From JANXSF01 sp043755435 (GTDB taxonomy: Bacteria; Acidobacteriota; Terriglobia; Bryobacterales; Bryobacteraceae): 64,000 bases of DNA. This document shows positions 51,087 to 59,801 of the stretch, piece after piece. The stretch is from contig JAYUSZ010000441.1 of the NCBI GenBank assembly GCA_043755435.1, positions 1-64,000 of the forward strand. The letters are read 5' to 3'. The stretch's first letter is position 1, and every line of letters starts with the position of its first letter. A program made the translations under genes and the position numbers. The notes beneath the pieces are model-generated. The model was not told the origin of the DNA. It was given only the letters and a program-made list of their open reading frames with translations, and made no database searches.

Positions 51087-52346
51087 ATGGACAAGTTCTT
51101 AATTGATGGTGGGGTTCGATTGGTAGGCCAAGTGAGTGCCAGTGGGGCGAAGAACGCTGCACTACCTGCCTTGGCTGCTTGTTTGCTGACGTCTGAACCG
51201 GTGGTGCTTCATTGCGTCCCAAGGGTTCGGGACATTCGCACCATGCAAAGTCTGCTGGTGCATACGGGAGCGGATCTGGTGGAGGAAGGACCTTCCACTG
51301 TACGCGTAAGGGCGGCCAAGATTAGCGCTGCTGAGGCTCCTTATGAAGTTGTTAAGACAATGCGCGCTTCCAGTCTAGTGCTGGGACCCTTGGTGGCTAG
51401 AGCGGGCCGTGCCCGCGTCTCCATGCCAGGGGGATGCGCCATCGGTGCCCGGCCGATAAACCTCCATATGAGCGGACTGGAGCGCTTGGGGGCGGTGATT
51501 ACGCAATCCCATGGGTATGTTGAAGCTGTAGCTGCAAATGGACTGAAAGGGGCGCACGTTCATTTTGACCGGATCACCGTGACTGGGACCGAGGATTTGA
51601 TGATGGCTGCAGTTCTTGCGCGTGGGGAAACAGTGCTGGAGAACACCGCACGCGAGCCCGAAGTTGTGGATTTGGCCGACTTGTTAAACAAGATGGGCGC
51701 CAAAGTAAGTGGAGCTGGTACTTCAAGAATAGTGATTGAGGGCGTGGATGCGTTGCATGGAGCAGATCATTCGATTATCCCTGATCGTATTGAGGTAGGA
51801 ACGTTCCTGATTGCTGGCGCGATCACTGGTGGCGATGTGACGGTAACGAATTGCGCTCCGGACCATTTGAGCGCTTTGATTTTCAAGTTGCAGCAAACTG
51901 GTTGCGAGGTTACTGAGCCCGCTTCCGGGAAGCTTCGAATAAAGGCGGGTGAAAGACTGCGCAGCGTTGATATGAAAACCGAGGAGCATCCAGGATTTGC
52001 TACCGATTTGCAGGCTCAATTCATGGCTTTGATGACGCAGGCCGAGGGCATTAGTTTTGTGACAGAAACGATTTTTGAGAACCGTTTCATGCATGTTTTG
52101 GAACTGGTCAGGATGGGAGCAAATATTCGAGTGGAAGGACGCCAGGCGATCATCGCAGGTAAGACACAGTTGAGCAGTGCTCAGGTTATCTGTTCCGACT
52201 TGAGGGCTAGCGCTTCACTAGTGCTAGCCGCTCTGGTGGCAGATGGAACTACTATTGTGGACCGGGTTTATCACATGGATAGAGGATACGAGAAAATTGA
52301 GGAAAAACTGGCAAGTTTAGGGGCGAGCATTCGTCGGGCCCCCTAG
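51087..52346 (+). CDS. murA: UDP-N-acetylglucosamine 1-carboxyvinyltransferase
   Basis: This 419-residue enzyme adds enolpyruvate to UDP-N-acetylglucosamine, the first committed step of peptidoglycan synthesis. Key residues are present: Lys22 in SGAKNAALPALA and catalytic Cys117 in GGCAIGARPINLH, so it should be fosfomycin-sensitive. The end reads DRGYEKIEEKLASLGASI as usual. It lies 10 bases after murQ and its stop overlaps a convergent membrane-protein gene by four bases. Confidence 0.97.
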   Translation: MDKFLIDGGVRLVGQVSASGAKNAALPALAACLLTSEPVVLHCVPRVRDIRTMQSLLVHTGADLVEEGPSTVRVRAAKISAAEAPYEVVKTMRASSLVLGPLVARAGRARVSMPGGCAIGARPINLHMSGLERLGAVITQSHGYVEAVAANGLKGAHVHFDRITVTGTEDLMMAAVLARGETVLENTAREPEVVDLADLLNKMGAKVSGAGTSRIVIEGVDALHGADHSIIPDRIEVGTFLIAGAITGGDVTVTNCAPDHLSALIFKLQQTGCEVTEPASGKLRIKAGERLRSVDMKTEEHPGFATDLQAQFMALMTQAEGISFVTETIFENRFMHVLELVRMGANIRVEGRQAIIAGKTQLSSAQVICSDLRASASLVLAALVADGTTIVDRVYHMDRGYEKIEEKLASLGASIRRAP

Positions 52347-52654
52347 GTGAGAGCGTAGCCCAAACCGGCAAGAACAATATAACCCCAGCAGATCCATTCG
52401 ATGACATAGAGGCCTTTAATCAGGCCCTGGGATAAGAATTCAAATCGTATGAACAATGCCACCAGAATGCCGGCGTAAATGACATAGGGGTTCATGATGT
52501 CGTCAGACCATCGCAGATAGGCAATCATGAAACCCCAATAGACTAAAGGCCAATTGCTTTCATTGGGTAGTTTGGAACGGATTGCAGCAATCCACAAAGT
52601 GATCACAACAACGGCTATCGTTAAGATGCCAAAGTCTGTTAGCCGCAAATGCAT
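52343..52654 (-). CDS. Small hypothetical membrane protein
   Basis: This 103-residue protein has three or four membrane segments: FGILTIAVVVITLWIAAI, YVIYAGILVALFIRFEFL and YVIEWICWGYIVLAGLGYAL. No family is recognised. It follows the MtrB/PioB-like gene by five bases on the same strand, so it is probably part of that electron-transfer operon. Its 3' end overlaps murA by four bases. Confidence 0.7.
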   Translation of the reverse strand: MHLRLTDFGILTIAVVVITLWIAAIRSKLPNESNWPLVYWGFMIAYLRWSDDIMNPYVIYAGILVALFIRFEFLSQGLIKGLYVIEWICWGYIVLAGLGYALT

Positions 52655-52659
52655 AGAAA

Positions 52660-54669
52660 TTAGAAGGCCAATGTTAGACTAACATAGCCGGTGTGGGCTT
52701 TATAATCCTGAATTGAGGAAAACTTCTCTCCATACCCATAGTATTGATAACCGAAATTGGCTCTTAGTTTCTGTTTAAGGCTGAGGGAGATACGCATTTG
52801 GGGAGAGGTGAAGGCAACTGGAAAAGTCTGAGCCGCAATGAAATCTGCCCCAAGCGATGGCTCGGCAATGGAGCCACCGATTGGGCTGCTGCTGATGATG
52901 GAGCGGCCATCTCCCGTGTCGTTCACGCGGTTGAACCCGAAAAAGATATCCACTCTTTTTCGCACGTTGAGCCTTGTAGATAGGTTCAGAGCGTGTATGT
53001 TGCTGACAAAGGCACTTTTATCAGTTGAAACTAATTGTGAAGATCTAAAATAGGCCAGTCCGGACAGTGTATTCAGGTGGAGCTTGGAGTACCCTCCATC
53101 GAAAGAGAGCCAGGTTCGGGGAGTCCAAGTTGCGTCGAAAGAAGCATTTCTAGAACGGGAACTGAAGGCAGTGATTGCCGTGGAGTTGAAATTGTAGTTT
53201 GTCTTGTAGCTGGCAGTAAGCGCCAGTTTATTCGTTTTCCACTGTGTGCGACCACCTAGTGAGTGGTATTTTTTCTCGCTAATGGGGTAAATCGGCTTGT
53301 CTGTCCGGCCGGTTTCGCTGTCAAGGCTAATACGAAGAGTTTTTGAAGGCTGGAAGCGCAGGCCAAATAAACCACTATTCAAGTGATTGTTTTGCTCGTC
53401 AGGTATAAGCCCTTTAGCCGGATCAACATCCTGGTACTGTATGGAGCGAATTCGCCGTGACGAATGTTGATAGCCACCATAGACAGAACTCCATTTTGTA
53501 AAGCGGAAGGATGCGTCAGTTTGGTTGCTCCAAGTTTGGATTCCGAGGAACTGGAAACTGAGGAGTGCTAGATTTGCAGACCCGTTGTTGAATTCCCGGT
53601 AAGTGGAATCACCAGACATGCGAATGTGATAAAAACTTGTGTGATTGGTAATTGTGAGTTTGTCCGAAGGAAGAATGCTAAGAGTCAGATTGCCAGTCGC
53701 CGCAGGGCGATTGCCTGTTCCGGAAAGAGCAATCTGCCGGTTTGCCGCCGCTCCATTGCGGCCGATACCATTCGCTGATTCGGCCAAAGTGAAGTCTCGA
53801 CGCCCTGCGGAGTAAGTGAACAATCCGTTAGTCTGAAAGACCTTGGTGATGTTCCTGAGAATTGACGCGCGCCAATAGGGAGTACTTCCCTTGTACGGTT
53901 CGGTGCGGCTGAGACTGTTTAAGGTCACTCGGTCATTCGGGTTGTTTCCGGCGCTGGGTACCGTTAGATTTTGATCCTGCAACTCTGTGTAGTTCTCCCA
54001 ACCATGCAATAAATTGATACGAAACCCAAAAACGTTTGCCTGCCCCCCGAGGCGGTATTCGTTGCGAATCCGGTGAACATTGGCGAATAGCGTGAATTCG
54101 TCCCCACGCGAATCAAAATACTGTGTGGTGGAAAGTCCGGGACCATCTTGGACGTTGCGTGAGTAGCCTAGGAACAAGCGGTAGTTTGATTGCGGGAAAA
54201 GCGTTACGTCATGATCCTGCAATCGCCGGGTAGTGTCGAGGAAGTGTCGGCCTTCTGAAATTGTAAGGGCTGGGTTGTAATAGTCGCTTGAGCGCCAAAG
54301 AAAATCATAGCGATACAGCTTGTTTTTTTGAACACGAAGGAGAGAGAACTGATAGGGATCGGATCCAAGCCCTTGGACATTCAAGACAACCTCATCAAAG
54401 TACTTGCCCTTGCCGGTTTTGGAGTTGGCAGTTAAGCTGCCGGCGAGAAGCCTTAATCCGTTCCGGTAATTCACGTTGCTGCGGTACATACCTTCATTGC
54501 CGTCAACTGTGTAAAAACGGTATCCGGTCTCAAACGAATTGGTGACGTTGTAGTCCCCTGCATTTTCACCTCGAGATAGACCTGCTTGCTGCGGAGTAGG
54601 GCTGACCGGTGGTTGCGCCCACAAAGCGCTAGCCGTGAGTAGAAGGATGGAATGGACTTTGGTTCGCAT
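52660..54669 (-). CDS. MtrB/PioB-family outer membrane porin
   Basis: This protein of about 669 residues has a signal peptide (MRTKVHSILLLTASALWAQ), then a long alternating beta-strand region ending in YVSLTLAF, a C-terminal aromatic typical of outer-membrane barrels. The size and many strands, such as FYHIRMSGDSTYREF, match MtrB/PioB porins, which hold a decaheme cytochrome inside the barrel. The decaheme cytochrome gene lies directly upstream with 7 bases of spacing, which strongly supports this call. It is probably the outer-membrane part of an electron conduit. Confidence 0.85.
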   Translation of the reverse strand: MRTKVHSILLLTASALWAQPPVSPTPQQAGLSRGENAGDYNVTNSFETGYRFYTVDGNEGMYRSNVNYRNGLRLLAGSLTANSKTGKGKYFDEVVLNVQGLGSDPYQFSLLRVQKNKLYRYDFLWRSSDYYNPALTISEGRHFLDTTRRLQDHDVTLFPQSNYRLFLGYSRNVQDGPGLSTTQYFDSRGDEFTLFANVHRIRNEYRLGGQANVFGFRINLLHGWENYTELQDQNLTVPSAGNNPNDRVTLNSLSRTEPYKGSTPYWRASILRNITKVFQTNGLFTYSAGRRDFTLAESANGIGRNGAAANRQIALSGTGNRPAATGNLTLSILPSDKLTITNHTSFYHIRMSGDSTYREFNNGSANLALLSFQFLGIQTWSNQTDASFRFTKWSSVYGGYQHSSRRIRSIQYQDVDPAKGLIPDEQNNHLNSGLFGLRFQPSKTLRISLDSETGRTDKPIYPISEKKYHSLGGRTQWKTNKLALTASYKTNYNFNSTAITAFSSRSRNASFDATWTPRTWLSFDGGYSKLHLNTLSGLAYFRSSQLVSTDKSAFVSNIHALNLSTRLNVRKRVDIFFGFNRVNDTGDGRSIISSSPIGGSIAEPSLGADFIAAQTFPVAFTSPQMRISLSLKQKLRANFGYQYYGYGEKFSSIQDYKAHTGYVSLTLAF

Positions 54670-54676
54670 CGGGTTC

Positions 54677-55624
54677 CTATCGCAAGAACAGCGGATCCGA
54701 ATTTGACCCGTGGATTCGGACATGGCAAGTAGTGCAATTCTGATATCTCGGATCGGCCATATTGTGGCTGGGCGATTGAGTCGGAATGCCTTGCTGAGTG
54801 CGACCAAATCCCGAAGCGCCATTATGACACTCCAAACAAATTGTAAATACTACCGGGCGGCGAAGTAGTTTGGCGTTCATTGAGCCATGAGGCGAATGGC
54901 AAGTTTCGCAACCGTCGATTCTGATTGCTGCATGCTCAAACGCAAAAGGTCCGCGCTTATCTGCATGACACTTAATGCAAGACTGCTCATTGGCTTGTGC
55001 ATGCTCCATCATTCGTGGGCGAGAGCTCATTCTTGTTGTTGGAGCTTGTGCGCCATGAGGATTATGGCAGTCCGAGCATTGCACTACCCCTTCATTGACA
55101 CGGTGCTTGAAAGGCATGGAAAATTGTGCCCTTACGTTTGCGTGACATTCAGAGCATAGATCGGCTTGTTTTGCCGCGAGTAATGATTTGGTGCTGGTAG
55201 GCTTATGAATGGAGTGGCAGTTGTTGCATGCGACATTAGCCTGCGTGTGACTACTTCTTTGAATATTGTGACGGCTTAGATCTTTAGCATGGCAAGTTAG
55301 GCATGTGTCCAGAGCCTGCTTAGGGGGCATGATCGAGAAAGCCTTAATTGTTGCCTTTCCACCCTTTGCTTCGACATGCTTCCTGGCAGGACCGTGACAC
55401 CCTTCGCAGCCACTCTGCTCAGCAGAAATATCTTCGTTGGCGACACTCTTGTAATGTGGATTCTTGAAAAAAACTTGTGAAATAGCTGGATGACAGCCAC
55501 GGCAAACCAAGTTTCCCGCGAAACCATCGGGAAGTGATTTGGGTTGATCTTGGCCGAAGGCTAATGCAAGGGCTAAGAACAAAAAAATGAGGGAATGTTT
55601 AGAAAAACCGGCCACCGTAGCCAC
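54677..55624 (-). CDS. DmsE-type decaheme c-type cytochrome
   Basis: This 315-residue exported protein has a signal segment (HSLIFLFLALALAFGQ) and ten CxxCH heme motifs: CRGCH, CEGCH, CLTCH, CNNCH, CSECH, CSDCH, CIKCH, CETCH, CLECH and CTTCH. Ten hemes of this size match DmsE/MtrA-type cytochromes. With the MtrB/PioB porin downstream it should move electrons across the outer membrane. No outer-surface MtrC-like cytochrome is visible nearby. The start is a GTG at 55624. Confidence 0.92.
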   Translation of the reverse strand: MATVAGFSKHSLIFLFLALALAFGQDQPKSLPDGFAGNLVCRGCHPAISQVFFKNPHYKSVANEDISAEQSGCEGCHGPARKHVEAKGGKATIKAFSIMPPKQALDTCLTCHAKDLSRHNIQRSSHTQANVACNNCHSIHKPTSTKSLLAAKQADLCSECHANVRAQFSMPFKHRVNEGVVQCSDCHNPHGAQAPTTRMSSRPRMMEHAQANEQSCIKCHADKRGPFAFEHAAIRIDGCETCHSPHGSMNAKLLRRPVVFTICLECHNGASGFGRTQQGIPTQSPSHNMADPRYQNCTTCHVRIHGSNSDPLFLR

Positions 55625-55636
55625 ACCTATTATTGG

Positions 55637-55684
55637 AACACGAAACCGTCGTTGCTAGTTGTTACAGCTAGGCGGCTTCGTGTT
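55637..55684. promoter_or_regulatory. Long inverted repeat upstream of the cytochrome gene
   Basis: AACACGAAACCG (55637-55648) and CGGCTTCGTGTT (55673-55684) pair over 12 bases with one G-T wobble, and the inner CTAG pair adds more. It lies between the outer-membrane barrel gene and the cytochrome start. No T run follows, so it may be an operator or an RNA stabiliser. Confidence 0.5.
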
Positions 55685-55702
55685 AAATATTGATGGTTAA
55701 GG

Positions 55703-56392
55703 CTAAAATACGTAACTGATTCCAGCCAGCGGAGTGAAATCATGCACAAGCCCGCCGGGGCTGCCACCAGTGGTTGGAAGAATTACTTTGCCTGGAAATG
55801 GTGTTAGAGTATCACGGAACTCCACTCGGAAATTCAGATTGCGCCCGATGTTCATCTTGACACCTGCGCCGAATGTCATCATCGGTTGCAGTTCGTTTGT
55901 GCGAGAGAGCACTGCTATTCTCGTGAGCGTCGATTGAAAGGCACGCTCTGCACCTGTTCCCTCATATCGTTTTACTCCGCCTCCGGCTAAGACGTAGGGC
56001 CGAACTTTTGATCCGAGCGGGCTGAAATGGACTAGAACGTCGTAGTGAATTGAATGGCTCCTTCCACCGAAACTGACTTCTTGTCCGTTCCCTTTAAGTT
56101 TGTAGTCGCCAGTTTCGAAATCGTAGCGAAACTCGCCTCCGACTAGTCGGTACATGTTATGGCCCAGCCAAACGCTGCCCATTATCCCTCTGGGTAGGGA
56201 TGCATCAGCTGATCCGCCTTGACCTTTAATGGTTCTTGCCGGTGAGAAACTGCCGCCGATTCCACCACCGAATTCGAATCGAGCTTCATCATGAGTCTGG
56301 GGTTTCGGGGATTGAGCTGACGCGAGTTGAGGCGTGCCCAAAAGCAGTAGTCCAGTAAGGACAGTCTTGAAAATCAGTCTTATTGTCCGCAT
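55703..56392 (-). CDS. Outer membrane beta-barrel hypothetical protein
   Basis: This protein of about 229 residues has a signal peptide (MRTIRLIFKTVLTGLLLLG) and ends TPLAGISYVF, with the terminal Phe of outer-membrane barrels. The body has eight-stranded-barrel-like segments such as FEFGGGIGGSFSPARTIKG and RPYVLAGGGVKRYEG, resembling OmpA-like or PF13505 barrels. The start could instead be 56410. It lies upstream of the cytochrome and may share that operon, but a role in electron transfer is not shown. Confidence 0.75.
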   Translation of the reverse strand: MRTIRLIFKTVLTGLLLLGTPQLASAQSPKPQTHDEARFEFGGGIGGSFSPARTIKGQGGSADASLPRGIMGSVWLGHNMYRLVGGEFRYDFETGDYKLKGNGQEVSFGGRSHSIHYDVLVHFSPLGSKVRPYVLAGGGVKRYEGTGAERAFQSTLTRIAVLSRTNELQPMMTFGAGVKMNIGRNLNFRVEFRDTLTPFPGKVILPTTGGSPGGLVHDFTPLAGISYVF

Positions 56393-56435
56393 ATGAGATC
56401 CTATCGTCAAAGTAGCCTTAGAACTTTAGTCCCAA

Positions 56436-59400
56436 TTAATCGACTACCCTTACATTTGCTCTAGTGGAGTTTCCAGCCTGAGTCACGACCAACGGAATAG
56501 AAATGCCTGAAGGCACCCTTCGGTTTATGGCGACATTAATTTGGTAGACCCCGACTTGACCCGGTGTAAGACCAGCGAATGACACAGGTAGTGGAATCCC
56601 TCCGAGGGTAACAACGGGTGCAATCAGAACCGAAGGGAGTGGGTCGGACGGAGTGGGTACTCCGGCTTCTACAACTGGAGTTGTGTTGCCCATGCCGGAA
56701 AGATAAATTGTGATGGTATCGTCCTTATGAATTGGATTAGATAAAGTCACTAACTCATTGTTTCGGGAACGGATAATAGCCGGGATATCGGTATCCGTTC
56801 CAGCCGTTCCGTTCCGGAAAATGCTAGGAGCTGCCGGCAAAATCGTTAAGTTGAAATTGTCGCTCACGCCACTTGGAGTATGCAGTACCAGGGTTACATT
56901 TCCATCCACTTGATATGGCAATTGGGCATTAATCTGCGTTGGCGAGACGAAAAGAACAGGCAACGGCAACCCGTTCACTGTGAGGCAACTTTCTCCGAGT
57001 GCGGTTGGAAGTGGCATTTGACTTGTTGCGATGTTAACGGGACTCAAATCAGTACCGATAATGCTAACCAAGCTACCGGGTGCGACTGTTGCATTTTGAT
57101 CTGCGGCGTTTCTTATCTGCGTCAATCGAGGCGCGTTTGTTGAAGCATCATAGTTCCAGGGCAACACGGTGAATCCGCCAGTTGTTAACACTACTACTGC
57201 GTTTCGACTGTAGAGCGGTGCCAGAGTGCGCGTAAATGGTAGTTTATTGCTCAGCGCTGTCGTATCGGCAAGAATTGGAGCTTCAATGATGCGAGTGGCG
57301 GGAGATTCTCTTTTGAGGACATCCACACGTTGCATCATTCCTGGACTCGATGCATCCTGTGCACCGACACGTAGTCCCGTTTGGTCTACAAAGGCGAATC
57401 CCGAGCTAAAACCGACACTTGTATCCATGGTTCGGATCGGCACAAGCGAAGAATTCAGTAGCAAATTCCCAACAACGAATTGATCGAAGTTGGAGGCTGC
57501 AATAGCACCTGAAACGGGAGTGTCCAATTTTCTCGAAATGGTGAACGAGTCGGCGCTAGAATTGTAAAGCATAAGAGTTCCGTCGGACTGCGCTAGCAGA
57601 ATGGAAGAGCCATTAGCCGAAGCGACAAGGGTTGTCGCGACGTTTATGTCATTCTTGAACACGCCTAAAGTTTGTGGCGTAGATACTCGACGTGAAGCAA
57701 CGTCGATTTTGTCGATCAGCGCGGCAGGGCTGCCCAATTCGTTGCGCACTGAAACTAAACAGGTGCTACTTGCGCAGGCTATGGAACGGGGGGCATGACT
57801 TCCGGGCATGAAAATTGGTGCGACTTCCTGCAGTGTTTCCAAATCGTAGACTCGGATTACTCGGCTTGAATCATTTGCGATCAACAAAAATCTTCGGTCA
57901 AATGTGATTGCCATTTGTAAAGGATTCGTCGATGTCTTGAGGGTTGCGATTTGGCTATAGGACGCGCCGTCGAAAACCAAAACTTGGTTTTTGTCCTGTC
58001 GGAGAACGAAGAAGCGATCACGTGTCGGGTCTGACAAGACGTCGACCAGAGTCCCTGGAACGTTAATCGATGTTCCTCGCTGGTCTGGTTCTTTGGCGTT
58101 GACCATTACACGAACATCGGAAGGAAGATTTACAGCATCGGTTGAACTGATCTTCAGTTTGACTGAGGATGTTCCTTTTCTGCTGCGGAATGCTTCCTGA
58201 TCAATACGAATGTTGATAGTCGCCGGGGTCACTCCAGAATTTGGTGAGACTGTGACTCCGCCATTGTCGCTCGCGATTGAGAATGGAACGCGGTTGCCAC
58301 CTGGATCAAGGATCGTGATTTGCTGCGATGAGGTTTGTCGGTCGCAAAAACTACCCTTGAACACGACATCTTCCACATTCGCACGGACACGTGGAACTTG
58401 CGCCAAGGAACCAATTGGAATCACGGCAACTCCACTGTCCGAAATTGAGTACATGAGGCTTGCATCGGAACTCAATATACTCTTCCCCGTAAGGTTTTCT
58501 GGAAGTTGCAACTTTTCTAGAATGGTCAAGTTATCGGCGTCCTGAATGTAAAGAATTGGTGCAGTCGAAGCCGTAGTTGCTGTTCCCCCTGATCCCCCCG
58601 CCCCTGCCGCCGCGTTTGTAAATTGGGAGTAGATTAAACCTCGGCTTGAATCGATGGCATGAGTGCCAATGTTTAGTTTCCCGCTTGGACTTGGGAATGT
58701 AGCGATAACGTTTAAGTTTGAGGCATAGTAAACCCAACCTACAATGTAGTTTGACCCGTCACGGCTCACACTCAGACTGCGAGGGCCTAATGCTGGAGAG
58801 TTAATCCAACCCGCGGTGATGAGAGACTTGGTATTAACGTTATAACGGAAATGAAGCGTGTTGGTGTCGGATCCCCCCGCGACAACGCCATAAATAACAC
58901 TAAGATCGCCAGATGCACCCATCGAACTCGCCACAATGCTCGACGGCGTATCGCCAGGGCCTGCGGGAAGTGGCTTGGCTGTTAAAGCAGATGTTGATAG
59001 CGTCTCAATAGCTCCCGTTGTTGGGTCGAGTAACAAGAAACCAGTGTTCGTCACAACCAACGCTCTTCCGTCGATTCCGAACTGAACCCCCAGTGGCGCG
59101 CTTGTTGTTGCGAAAGTTTGTCTGCCATTAGTATTGAGATCGATTATGGTAAGGGCGTTATTGGGACTTGCCGGTGCCACAAATGGGGCGAAATGGGCGA
59201 CAACCAGGTACCGACCGTCAGGAGACAACGACAATCCGCTTGGCTCAGCAGCTACGTTCAAAGAAGTCCGAATACTGTAATCACCGAGAGATATCACGTC
59301 AATCCTGTTGGCTGTGTAGTTGGCAACGTAAAGCACACGTCGGCTTTCGTCCAGAGCCAGGTCCGCAGCAAGGCCGCCAATCGGGACTACTTTCCCGAGG

Positions 59401-59501
59401 GTTGCCGCACTGCTCATGGCCGGCAGTAAAAGTAGGCAAATTGTAATAGTGCGAAATATCTTCTGAAACCGGATTTGGGCACGCATTGTATTGGAACTCA
59501 T
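56436..59501 (-). CDS. YVTN beta-propeller protein with Solibacter C-terminal domain
   Basis: This 1021-residue secreted protein has a signal peptide (ITICLLLLPAMSSAA), then YVTN-type propeller repeats: LALDESRRVLYVANYTANRI, LSLSPDGRYLVVAHF and a second set from residue 480 (GTLVDVLSDPTRDRFFVLRQ). The last 220 residues form the Solibacter-type domain, from IRNAADQNATVAPGSLVSII to the end. It may bind a surface ligand. AGGA lies eight bases before the ATG. The preceding hairpin at 59520-59551 sits only 19 bases upstream. Confidence 0.85.
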   Translation of the reverse strand: MSSNTMRAQIRFQKIFRTITICLLLLPAMSSAATLGKVVPIGGLAADLALDESRRVLYVANYTANRIDVISLGDYSIRTSLNVAAEPSGLSLSPDGRYLVVAHFAPFVAPASPNNALTIIDLNTNGRQTFATTSAPLGVQFGIDGRALVVTNTGFLLLDPTTGAIETLSTSALTAKPLPAGPGDTPSSIVASSMGASGDLSVIYGVVAGGSDTNTLHFRYNVNTKSLITAGWINSPALGPRSLSVSRDGSNYIVGWVYYASNLNVIATFPSPSGKLNIGTHAIDSSRGLIYSQFTNAAAGAGGSGGTATTASTAPILYIQDADNLTILEKLQLPENLTGKSILSSDASLMYSISDSGVAVIPIGSLAQVPRVRANVEDVVFKGSFCDRQTSSQQITILDPGGNRVPFSIASDNGGVTVSPNSGVTPATINIRIDQEAFRSRKGTSSVKLKISSTDAVNLPSDVRVMVNAKEPDQRGTSINVPGTLVDVLSDPTRDRFFVLRQDKNQVLVFDGASYSQIATLKTSTNPLQMAITFDRRFLLIANDSSRVIRVYDLETLQEVAPIFMPGSHAPRSIACASSTCLVSVRNELGSPAALIDKIDVASRRVSTPQTLGVFKNDINVATTLVASANGSSILLAQSDGTLMLYNSSADSFTISRKLDTPVSGAIAASNFDQFVVGNLLLNSSLVPIRTMDTSVGFSSGFAFVDQTGLRVGAQDASSPGMMQRVDVLKRESPATRIIEAPILADTTALSNKLPFTRTLAPLYSRNAVVVLTTGGFTVLPWNYDASTNAPRLTQIRNAADQNATVAPGSLVSIIGTDLSPVNIATSQMPLPTALGESCLTVNGLPLPVLFVSPTQINAQLPYQVDGNVTLVLHTPSGVSDNFNLTILPAAPSIFRNGTAGTDTDIPAIIRSRNNELVTLSNPIHKDDTITIYLSGMGNTTPVVEAGVPTPSDPLPSVLIAPVVTLGGIPLPVSFAGLTPGQVGVYQINVAINRRVPSGISIPLVVTQAGNSTRANVRVVD

Positions 59502-59519
59502 GGGTCGTCCTAAACTCCC

Positions 59520-59551
59520 TTTTTAAAAACTATCGGAAGAATCGTCTTCCG
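59520..59551 (-). terminator. Terminator of the Tad operon
   Basis: On the minus strand, CGGAAGA and TCTTCCG form a 7-bp stem with a CGAT loop, followed by ATAGTTTTT. It lies 120 bases after the last Tad gene and 19 bases before the YVTN gene, so it may also act as an attenuator for that gene. Confidence 0.6.
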
Positions 59552-59670
59552 TCATTAGCTCGGGCGAGCATCCATTGATGGGATACTGTTCACATTTCGT
59601 TAAAAAGTTGAACATGATCTCCGGGTTTTAAGGGCCGGAGACCATGTGAAAAACGGTCTACAACAGCTAT

Positions 59671-59763
59671 CTACTCTTCTGTGTTGCGGCGACGGAGAAT
59701 AATCAACCCCAAAAGGGCTGCCGCCATTACCGAGCACACTATACGAACCATACCTGCATCCAT
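59671..59763 (-). CDS. Small single-pass membrane peptide in the Tad operon
   Basis: This 30-residue frame encodes a peptide starting MDAGMVRIVCSVMAAALLGL and continuing into a basic tail (ILRRRNTEE). A strong ribosome binding site (GGAGAGGA) lies about ten bases before the ATG at 59763. It starts 38 bases after tadC on the same strand. The hydrophobic middle followed by RRR suggests one membrane segment with the C-terminus in the cytoplasm. It is too short for a Flp pilin, and I do not recognise it. Confidence 0.65.
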   Translation of the reverse strand: MDAGMVRIVCSVMAAALLGLIILRRRNTEE

Positions 59764-59801
59764 TGTTTTGTCCTCTCCTTTTTCCAAATCTAAAAACATA
59801 A

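Noticed and set aside
59569..59665. A cyclic-di-GMP riboswitch after the Tad operon
   Set aside because: Several small hairpins exist, but I cannot find the conserved core of either known c-di-GMP riboswitch class.
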